Below are positions 1 to 6,328 of a stretch of DNA of 53,706 bases, in pieces. The stretch covers positions 1 to 53,706 of the forward strand of contig CAMVLT010000022.1 of the NCBI GenBank assembly GCA_947168395.1, given 5' to 3'. The position numbers and the translations under genes were made by a program. The notes under the pieces were generated by a model. The model was not told where the DNA came from. It was given only the letters and a program-made list of their open reading frames with translations, and searched no databases. Positions within the stretch are counted from its first letter, which is position 1, and each line of letters begins with the position of its first letter. This stretch comes from an uncultured Prevotellaceae bacterium. GTDB taxonomy: Bacteria; Bacteroidota; Bacteroidia; Bacteroidales; Bacteroidaceae.

Positions 1-358
1 TCTTGCGCTTCTGCTCGGGGTCGGCCACTCCGGCCAGCTTGTCGAGGAAGCGGTCGGTAGCATCCACGTAAATCAGGTTGGCATTCAACTCGTCGCGGAA
101 CACCCGAACCACCTGCTCGGGCTCGCCCTTGCGCAATAGTCCGTGGTTCACATGAACCGATACCAACTGACGGCCAACTGCCTTAATCAGCAGGGCAGCC
201 ACAACGGAAGAGTCAACACCGCCTGAGAGTGCCAGCAGCACCTTCTTGTCACCAATCTGAGCACGCAGCTCCTTGATTTGCTCGTCAATGTATTGTTGGG
301 CCAAAGCTGGAGTCGTGATGCGCTCCATGTCTGCCGGCCGCACGTTACTTGTAGTCAT
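1..358 (-). CDS. guaA: GMP synthase ATP-pyrophosphatase domain, 5' part (3' end outside window)
   Basis: This is the first 119 codons of a GMP synthase, which converts XMP to GMP using ATP and ammonia in purine synthesis. The PP-loop SGGVDSSV lies near residue 45. It is followed by NHGLLRKGE and by [20 protein letters not shown], typical of the GuaA ATP-pyrophosphatase domain. The start ATG ([14 protein letters not shown]) is only about 45 residues before the PP-loop. The glutamine amidotransferase domain of about 190 residues that precedes it in full-length GuaA is therefore absent. It is either a stand-alone synthetase subunit or takes ammonia from a separate amidotransferase. The start is supported by a promoter just upstream. 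Family is confident; the split architecture rests on this start. Confidence 0.85.
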   Translation of the reverse strand, partial: MTTSNVRPADMERITTPALAQQYIDEQIKELRAQIGDKKVLLALSGGVDSSVVAALLIKAVGRQLVSVHVNHGLLRKGEPEQVVRVFRDELNANLIYVDATDRFLDKLAGVADPEQKRK

Positions 359-398
359 AATTTTGTTTGTTTAGTGAATAATAATATATAATTGGTTG

Positions 399-430
399 CA
401 AAGTTACAACTTTTTCTGATAATATGGCAA
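399..430 (-). promoter_or_regulatory. Promoter for guaA
   Basis: Read on the minus strand, a -7 box TAACTTTG lies at 399-406 and a TTG at 428-430, 21 bp apart. This fits the Bacteroidetes sigma-ABfr consensus and leaves a leader of about 35 nt before the guaA start. Confidence 0.7.
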
Positions 431-487
431 GTTCTGCGTCTATTTTCTTCACATCCCCTTCTTTTTTGTTGCATATATTCCTTGTTA

Positions 488-519
488 TTTGCTGGAATCA
501 GGAAAAATGTGTAATTTTG
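488..519 (+). promoter_or_regulatory. Promoter for the secreted glycosidase-like gene
   Basis: TTTG at 488-491 and TAATTTTG at 512-519 are separated by exactly 20 bp. The expected start of transcription (about 523-527) lies only a few bases before the ATG at 528. This rules out the longer reading frame starting TTG at 489 and implies a leaderless or nearly leaderless mRNA. Confidence 0.75.
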
Positions 520-527
520 CAAATCGT

Positions 528-3428
528 ATGGGAAGACTACTAACAATATGTGTCATGATGATGGCTGTGGGAGCGGCAGCGTTCGCACAGCAGTATCAAC
601 CTGAAGGGCAGGCGTTCGTCTGTGTGAATGGTACGAACCGCTTCACTCGTGCTCTGTATGGCAGTCATACAGACTGGCGCGTGGAAACCAGCGACCGCCC
701 TGTGTTTGCCCTCGTGAAGAAGAACCATCACCGCAACCTGCGTTTCCGTGTCAACGGTGTACCCCTTGATTCGACCGACTACTGCAAGGCATCGTATGTC
801 AACGGTATGCGCATATACAGTCTGAAAGACCATCGATGGGGTGAGAAGGCTGAACTGGCGCTTCAGGTGGTGGCACTGCCCGACCGTGAGGGAGCCGTCT
901 GGCTGTTCGACGACCGCAATTTCGAAGTTCCAGGTGCTCGGTTCCAGGCACGGATGTGTGCCATCGCCAATCCGAAATTGTCGCGTAATGGCGATATCGG
1001 GGCCGACAAGCCCGGTGTGTTCGAGGCGGCAACCAACGAGGCCAGTCTGGTGACGAGCGAGTGGATGGGTGGTCATGAGTCATACTTCGTCATCGACTCA
1101 ATCAACAAGATTGTCAGCATTCCCGACAATCAGGCGAGGACATGGTTCCTGAAAGCCGTGATGCACAACGGCAAGCTCTGCGACCGCATACGCTTCGAGA
1201 CTCCCAATCCCTATATCAACACCTTGGGCTCTGCGCTGGCGTTGGCTGCCGATGGCGACTGGGATGGTCAGACGTGGCTGCACGGTTGCATAGGCTGGCG
1301 TATGCCGCTGGCCGGATGGCGGGCAGCCTACGTGGGCGACGTGTTAGGGTGGGGTGACCGTCAGCGCAGTCACTTCGATGCATACGCCAAGAGTCAGGTG
1401 ACTGAGGTAGAGCCGACTATTCCGCACCCGTCGCAGGACCCGAAGATGAACCTGGCACGGGCCGAGAAGCGGTGGGGCACGCAGATGTACTCCAACGGCT
1501 ACATCTGCCGCAACCCGGAACGCAACGACCAGATGCACCACTACGACATGAACCTGAACTACATGGACGAGTTGCTGTGGCACTTCCAGTATGATGCCGA
1601 CACCGCCTATATGCGCCGTATGTGGCCCGTCATCAAGAGCCACTTAGCGTGGGAGAAGCGTAACTACGACCCTGACGGCGACCACCTCTACGACGCCTAT
1701 TGCTGCATCTGGGCCTCAGACGCCTTATATTATAATGGTGGGGCGGTGACCCATTCGTCGGCCTACAATTATCGGGGCAACAAACTCGCGGCCCGTATTG
1801 CCGAGATGATTGGCGAGGATGCCGCCCCCTACGCCCAAGAGGCAGAGGCCATCCTCCAGGCCATGAACCAACGGCTTTGGTTGAACGATAAAGAAGTATG
1901 GGCTGAATATCAGGATGCTATGGGGTTGAAACGCCTGCACGACAGTCCTGCCGTATGGAGTGTCTACACCCCCATCGACTGTGGTGCCTGCACCCCTGAA
2001 CAGGCATGGAAGGCTACCGACTGGGTGAACTGCAACATTCCGCATATCCGCGTTGCTGACACTGGCTATCGTACCATCGCCACCAGCAATTGGATGCCCT
2101 ACTCGTGGAGCATCAACAACGTGGCGGCTGCCGAGGTGATGCACACCGCGCTGGCTTTCTTCGAGGCTGGCCGTAGTGAGGAAGGTTACCAGCTGCTGTT
2201 GGCAAACGTCATGGACCAGATGTACTACGGCCAGTGCCCGGGCAACTTCGGACAAGTCAGCAAGTACGATGCCGCCCGTGGCGAGTGTTATCGAGACTTC
2301 GGCGACTGCATCGGCATCAGCAGCCGCACACTTATCCAAGGCCTCTTCGGCATCATCCCTCAGGCCCTCGATGGCCGGTGCATCATCCGTCCCGGTTTCC
2401 CCCATACGTGGGATAGTGTCGCCATCAAGACTCCTTACCTTTCTTATATATATACGTGCGAGGGTGGGGTAGCACGTTACGAAATCACTCAGCATTTCCG
2501 TCAACCGCTGAAAATAGTCGTTCGTCAGAACCTCGACAATGGCCAGTATCGTGATATTGAGGGCACAGCGGAGCATCATCAGGTGATTGATGTCCCTCAT
2601 CATGTCGTCATGTCATCACGCCATCACAACATGAAAAATTCCTCCCAGCCCTCCGAAAACTTAGGCTTGGTTATCCCCCCAGTCGAGGACAGGAAGGGAG
2701 ATTTCCACCCCATATCCATCGGTTCCTACTTCAACGCCAAGGTGGACGACATCTTCAAGAACCAATACCTTTCGCCCCGTCCCCAGACCACCACGCTGCA
2801 GATTCCCACACAGGGCATCGGCGACTGGTGCCACCCAGCACAGACCGCCGATATCAACGACAGCATCTTCCGCTCCTTCATCGTAGGCGACAACTTGCTT
2901 GTCGCAGGCATACCCTTCCGTACCCCAAAGGCAGGCCCGAACATCATCTACACCAGTCTTTGGGACAACTATCCGGATAGCATCGTCATCATGACCCCTC
3001 CTGCCTCCCCCTCCTCCGCCTACCTGCTGATGGCCGGTAGCACCAACCACATGCAGAGTCGCATCGACAACGGACTGGTCATAGCCGCCTACGCTGACAA
3101 CACGACTGACACTTTGGCACTACGCAACCCCGACAACTGGTGCCCCATCGAGCAGGACTACTACGTCGACGGCAAGGCCTTCTGCACAGCCGAGCCCCGG
3201 CCTTACCGTGTATGTTTAGGACAGACGAACTCCGATGACAGGCTCCTCGTCAGTCGCGACCTCGGCCGCGAACTGGGCCTTCATGGAGCAGATGGTCGCT
3301 ACATACGTGGCGGTGCCGCCCAGCTGCTGCGCATGCCGCTGAACCCGAACAAGCAACTGCGTTCGCTCACCCTCCGCACCCTCTCCAACGACGTGGTCAT
3401 CGGACTGATGGGTATCACATTGCAATAA
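528..3428 (+). CDS. Secreted six-hairpin glycosidase-like protein (DUF4450-like)
   Basis: A secreted protein of 966 residues. The signal peptide reads MGRLLTICVMMMAVGAAAFA, then QQ. The middle (roughly residues 250-660) has the aromatic-rich helical pattern of an alpha/alpha six-barrel glycosidase. Examples are WLHGCIGWRMPLAGWR, MHHYDMNLNYMDELLWHF and DPDGDHLYDAYCCIWASD. The C-terminal 300 residues look beta-rich. I match it from memory to Bacteroidetes DUF4450 proteins, often found with plant-polysaccharide enzymes; the substrate is unknown. The start at 528 was chosen because the promoter covers the upstream in-frame codons. The kinase gene follows after 12 bp, so the two are probably cotranscribed. 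Confidence 0.6.
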   Translation: MGRLLTICVMMMAVGAAAFAQQYQPEGQAFVCVNGTNRFTRALYGSHTDWRVETSDRPVFALVKKNHHRNLRFRVNGVPLDSTDYCKASYVNGMRIYSLKDHRWGEKAELALQVVALPDREGAVWLFDDRNFEVPGARFQARMCAIANPKLSRNGDIGADKPGVFEAATNEASLVTSEWMGGHESYFVIDSINKIVSIPDNQARTWFLKAVMHNGKLCDRIRFETPNPYINTLGSALALAADGDWDGQTWLHGCIGWRMPLAGWRAAYVGDVLGWGDRQRSHFDAYAKSQVTEVEPTIPHPSQDPKMNLARAEKRWGTQMYSNGYICRNPERNDQMHHYDMNLNYMDELLWHFQYDADTAYMRRMWPVIKSHLAWEKRNYDPDGDHLYDAYCCIWASDALYYNGGAVTHSSAYNYRGNKLAARIAEMIGEDAAPYAQEAEAILQAMNQRLWLNDKEVWAEYQDAMGLKRLHDSPAVWSVYTPIDCGACTPEQAWKATDWVNCNIPHIRVADTGYRTIATSNWMPYSWSINNVAAAEVMHTALAFFEAGRSEEGYQLLLANVMDQMYYGQCPGNFGQVSKYDAARGECYRDFGDCIGISSRTLIQGLFGIIPQALDGRCIIRPGFPHTWDSVAIKTPYLSYIYTCEGGVARYEITQHFRQPLKIVVRQNLDNGQYRDIEGTAEHHQVIDVPHHVVMSSRHHNMKNSSQPSENLGLVIPPVEDRKGDFHPISIGSYFNAKVDDIFKNQYLSPRPQTTTLQIPTQGIGDWCHPAQTADINDSIFRSFIVGDNLLVAGIPFRTPKAGPNIIYTSLWDNYPDSIVIMTPPASPSSAYLLMAGSTNHMQSRIDNGLVIAAYADNTTDTLALRNPDNWCPIEQDYYVDGKAFCTAEPRPYRVCLGQTNSDDRLLVSRDLGRELGLHGADGRYIRGGAAQLLRMPLNPNKQLRSLTLRTLSNDVVIGLMGITLQ

Positions 3429-3440
3429 TATAAAACGACT

Positions 3441-5072
3441 ATGGAAAAACTATTAGAATTATACAAAGAGTGGAGTGGGGCAGAGCCCGCCACAACTGAG
3501 AAACTGCCCGGTGCGGGCAGCAACCGGCAGTATTACCGTCTGACAGCTGCCGACGGCACAAGTGTCATCGGGTGTATCGGCACCAGTCGCGACGAGAATC
3601 ACGCCTTTGTATATCTGGCACAGCACTTTACCAAGCGCCAGTTGCCCGTGCCACGTGTGCTGGCTGTAAGTCTCGACGAGTTGCGCTACCTGCAGCAGGA
3701 CCTCGGCTCCGTCTCGCTCTTCGATGCCATCCGTGGCGGTCGCGAGGCTGGCGGTCGCTATACGCTGGCCGAGCAGCAGTTGCTGAAGCGCACCATCCGC
3801 CAGCTGCCTAACATCCAGCTGCGCGGTGCCCGTGGGCTCGACTTCTCACAGTGCTATCCCCAGCCAGAGTTCGACATGGACTCCGTGCTCTTCGACCTGA
3901 ACTACTTCAAGTATTGTTTCCTGAAAGCCACTGAACTTGACTTCCACGAACTGAAGTTAGAGGCCGACTTCCGCCTCCTGGCCAAGGACTTGACGCAGGC
4001 GGGCGACGAGCAGTGCTTCCTCTACCGCGATTTTCAGGCGAGGAATGTGATGCTTAACCCACCCCCTGCCCCTCCCGAGCGGGAGGGGAGACCAAATACC
4101 AACAACATGAGTTCCCCTCCCGCTCGGGAGGGGTTAGGGGTGGGTCAGCCTTTCTTCATCGACTTCCAGGGCGGTCGCCGGGGACCGTATTATTACGACC
4201 TCGCCTCGTTCCTGTGGCAAGCGTCGGCACGCTATCCCCACAAGCTGCGCCGTGAGTTGGTCTTTGAGTACTATAATGCGCTTAAGCAGTATACCGAGGT
4301 GCCCTCCACCCACCAGTTTGTGGCCCGTCTGTCGCTCTTCGTACTCTTCCGCACACTACAGGTGCTCGGTGCCTACGGCTTCCGTGGTTACTTCGAACGC
4401 AAGCAGCACTTCATCGACTCCATCCCGCCTGCCATCCAGAACCTGCGCGAAATGCTTGCCACCATACGCTTCCCCTATCCCCACCTGACCGACGTGCTGC
4501 ACCGCCTGTGCGACCTGCCGCAGTTCCAGCAGAAAGAGATGGAGACTAAGCGTGCCGACGGTTATAAGACGACCGACAAGAATCCCTATAAAGCCCACCC
4601 GAAGGACGGCCCCGCCACCTTCTCGAAGTACGATGCCCAAGGCCCGTTGGTGGTCAGGGTCTTCAGCTTCAGCTACGGCAAGGGCATACCCGAGGACGAG
4701 AGCGGCAACGGCGGCGGCTACGTCTTCGACTGCCGTTCGACCCACAACCCCGGCCGCTACGAACCGTACAAGAAGCTGACCGGATTGGACGAGCCTGTCA
4801 TCCGATTCTTGGAGGACGACGGCGAGATATTGACCTTCCTCGACAGCGTCTACAAACTGGCCGATGCCCATGTGCGCCGCTACATCCAGCGTGGCTTCAC
4901 CTCGCTCATGTTCTGTTTCGGCTGTACGGGTGGTCAGCACCGCTCTGTCTACTGTGCCCAGCATCTGGCCGAGCATATCCACCAGAAGTTTGGCGTTGAG
5001 GTGCGCATCGTCCATCGCGAACAGCACATCAGTCAGACGCTGGAGGCTACCGAGACGGTCAGACCTGCATGA
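3441..5072 (+). CDS. AmgK-like sugar kinase fused to a RapZ C-terminal domain
   Basis: A 543-residue cytoplasmic fusion. Residues 1-370 are an aminoglycoside-phosphotransferase/COG3178 kinase, the fold of the amino-sugar kinase AmgK. The catalytic loop is YRDFQARN (195-202) and the metal-binding motif is FIDFQ (239-243). Residues about 400-540 match the C-terminal half of RapZ, with VRVFSFSYGKGIP and FGCTGGQHRSVY. RapZ senses glucosamine-6-phosphate in enterobacteria, so the fusion suggests kinase activity linked to amino-sugar sensing; that is inference. The catalytic loop and metal motif are separated by 36 residues because a 90-bp palindromic repeat (4056-4145) is inserted in frame. The tail overlaps the convergent hemW by 14 bp. 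The Walker-A N-terminal half of RapZ is missing. Confidence 0.8.
   Translation: MEKLLELYKEWSGAEPATTEKLPGAGSNRQYYRLTAADGTSVIGCIGTSRDENHAFVYLAQHFTKRQLPVPRVLAVSLDELRYLQQDLGSVSLFDAIRGGREAGGRYTLAEQQLLKRTIRQLPNIQLRGARGLDFSQCYPQPEFDMDSVLFDLNYFKYCFLKATELDFHELKLEADFRLLAKDLTQAGDEQCFLYRDFQARNVMLNPPPAPPEREGRPNTNNMSSPPAREGLGVGQPFFIDFQGGRRGPYYYDLASFLWQASARYPHKLRRELVFEYYNALKQYTEVPSTHQFVARLSLFVLFRTLQVLGAYGFRGYFERKQHFIDSIPPAIQNLREMLATIRFPYPHLTDVLHRLCDLPQFQQKEMETKRADGYKTTDKNPYKAHPKDGPATFSKYDAQGPLVVRVFSFSYGKGIPEDESGNGGGYVFDCRSTHNPGRYEPYKKLTGLDEPVIRFLEDDGEILTFLDSVYKLADAHVRRYIQRGFTSLMFCFGCTGGQHRSVYCAQHLAEHIHQKFGVEVRIVHREQHISQTLEATETVRPA
4056..4145. repeat. GC-rich palindromic repeat (family A) inside the kinase gene
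   Basis: Two arms of 33 nt (4057-4089 and 4113-4145) are inverted copies with two or three mismatches. Each arm holds a smaller palindrome of the form CCCCTCCCG/CGGGAGGGG. The insert is 90 bp, so the frame stays open and adds 30 residues rich in Pro, Glu and Gly between two catalytic motifs. Confidence 0.85.
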
Positions 5073-6201
5073 GGTCGCTCATTATCATATTGCTCACGAA
5101 CAGTCCCTTCCTGCTTAGGCGAAGATGCTGGTCTGCCCTTGTCAGCAGCCCTTCGTCTAAGTATTTTTGCGCTAATGGCAGCAGGTAGTCCCTCTCGCCT
5201 TCGCTCAGTGTCAGCAGGTCCAATCCCTCCTTGGTGCGGAGCGACAGCATCACACGGTCGTTGTAGCGGGTGCCGGCGTCTATGTCTTCGAACTCGAAGA
5301 CGGGCTTCCCGCTCTCTATCCCGTTGATGTATTTCCTGAGGTCGCTCACATTCCAGCGCCGCTGCCTGCCGTCGTAGCTATGAGCTGCTGCACCTATTCC
5401 TATATAGTGTACGTCGGTCCAGTAGCTGCTGTTGTGAAGCCCCCTCCAACCTCCCCCCGTAGGGGAGGCTTTCTGTCGGGCAAAGTTCGATATCTCGTAG
5501 TGCTCGTAACCCGCCTCAGCCAGCCGGTCTATCAGCGTCTCATACATCTGCCGCTCCAACTCCTCATCCATTGCCCATTGCCCGTTGTCCATTGTCCATT
5601 GCTGAAGTGGTGTTCCTTCCTCCACCATCAGGCAATAGGCCGAAATGTGTTCCACGTCTAAGGTAATGGCGGCATCGATGTCGCGCTGCCAGTCGGCGAG
5701 TGTCTCGCCGGGGAAGCCGTACATCAGGTCGATGCTGATGTTGCCGATGCCGGCCTCGCGCAGCAGTCGCACGGCCAGCGGCACCTGGGCTGACGTGTGG
5801 CGGCGGTTCAGAAACCGCAACCGCTGGTCGTCGAACGTCTGGGCTCCCATCGAGACGCGGTTGATGCCGAGCTGTGGCAATGCGGCGGCGTGCTCAGCCG
5901 TCACGTCGTCGGGATTCGCCTCAATCGTCACCTCTTTCAAGTGAGAGGTGAGAGGTGAGAAGTGAGAAGTAAGTGCCTCGAACAGTTGCTGCAGTTGGGG
6001 AATCGTGAGTTGGCTCGGTGTACCTCCACCTATATATATAGTCTCAATCCGCTCACCGCTTACCTCATCCCTCTTACATCTTACCTCTTCACACACCGCA
6101 TCAACGTACCGCTGACGCAGTTCGGTGGCCGTTGTGGAGTAAAAGCCACAATAGATGCAACGACTCTTGCAAAATGGGATATGAATGTAGATTCCTGCCA
6201 T
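5059..6201 (-). CDS. hemW: Radical SAM heme chaperone HemW
   Basis: 380 residues. HemW is a radical SAM protein related to oxygen-independent coproporphyrinogen oxidase that inserts heme into target proteins. The cluster motif CKSRCIYC is near the N-terminus, followed by YIGGGTPS, VTIEANPD, SMGAQTFDD and LMYGFPGET. The start is set at 6201 (MAGIYIHIPF), because the in-frame ATG at 6213 falls within the -7 box. Four in-frame repeat insertions interrupt the usual HemW sequence. They encode VRCKRDEVSGE, TSHFSPLTSH, TMDNGQWAMD and KASPTGGGWRG. All core motifs remain, so the gene is probably functional. The gene converges on the kinase-RapZ gene and is divergent from the EF-G2 gene. Confidence 0.9.
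   Translation of the reverse strand: MAGIYIHIPFCKSRCIYCGFYSTTATELRQRYVDAVCEEVRCKRDEVSGERIETIYIGGGTPSQLTIPQLQQLFEALTSHFSPLTSHLKEVTIEANPDDVTAEHAAALPQLGINRVSMGAQTFDDQRLRFLNRRHTSAQVPLAVRLLREAGIGNISIDLMYGFPGETLADWQRDIDAAITLDVEHISAYCLMVEEGTPLQQWTMDNGQWAMDEELERQMYETLIDRLAEAGYEHYEISNFARQKASPTGGGWRGLHNSSYWTDVHYIGIGAAAHSYDGRQRRWNVSDLRKYINGIESGKPVFEFEDIDAGTRYNDRVMLSLRTKEGLDLLTLSEGERDYLLPLAQKYLDEGLLTRADQHLRLSRKGLFVSNMIMSDLMQV
5437..5472. repeat. Half-unit of the GC-rich palindromic repeat in hemW
   Basis: A 36-bp stretch beginning AAGCCCCCTCCAACC and ending GGGGAGGCTTT resembles one arm of family A. It adds 12 codons in frame between the HemW segments YEISNFAR and HNSSYW. Confidence 0.7.
5567..5601. repeat. 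Heptamer array (TCCATTG type) in hemW
   Basis: Five consecutive 7-bp units: TCCATTG, CCCATTG, CCCGTTG, TCCATTG, TCCATTG. On the coding strand it gives the QWTMDNGQWAMDE stretch. Confidence 0.85.
5941..5975. repeat. Heptamer array (GTGAGAR type) in hemW
   Basis: Five 7-bp units: GTGAGAG twice, GTGAGAA twice, then GTAAGTG. Encodes LTSHFSPLTSHL on the minus strand. Confidence 0.8.
6051..6092. repeat. Heptamer array (TCTTACC type) in hemW
   Basis: Six degenerate 7-bp units: GCTCACC, GCTTACC, TCATCCC, TCTTACA, TCTTACC, TCTTCAC. Encodes VRCKRDEVSGE on the minus strand. Confidence 0.65.
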
Positions 6202-6210
6202 ATTTGGCTG

Positions 6211-6218
6211 CAAAAGTA
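6211..6218 (-). promoter_or_regulatory. hemW: -7 box for hemW
   Basis: TACTTTTG on the minus strand, ten bases before the chosen start at 6201. No clear -33 element is seen at the usual spacing. The leader would be only a few bases long. Confidence 0.5.
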
Positions 6219-6247
6219 CTAAAATAGTTTAATGTTTGAAAGTTTTC

Positions 6248-6279
6248 TTTGGTGTTTTCGCGAAAAATGACTAATTTCG
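6248..6279 (+). promoter_or_regulatory. Promoter for the EF-G2 gene, with a spacer palindrome
   Basis: TTTG at 6248-6251 and TAATTTCG (one mismatch to TAnnTTTG) at 6272-6279, 20 bp apart. The spacer contains the perfect palindrome TTTTCGCGAAAA (6255-6266), a possible regulator site. The leader is about 45 nt. Confidence 0.6.
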
Positions 6280-6328
6280 GCGACGATTTCTAAAGAACGA
6301 CCATATTTTATACTAAAAACTTAAAGAT

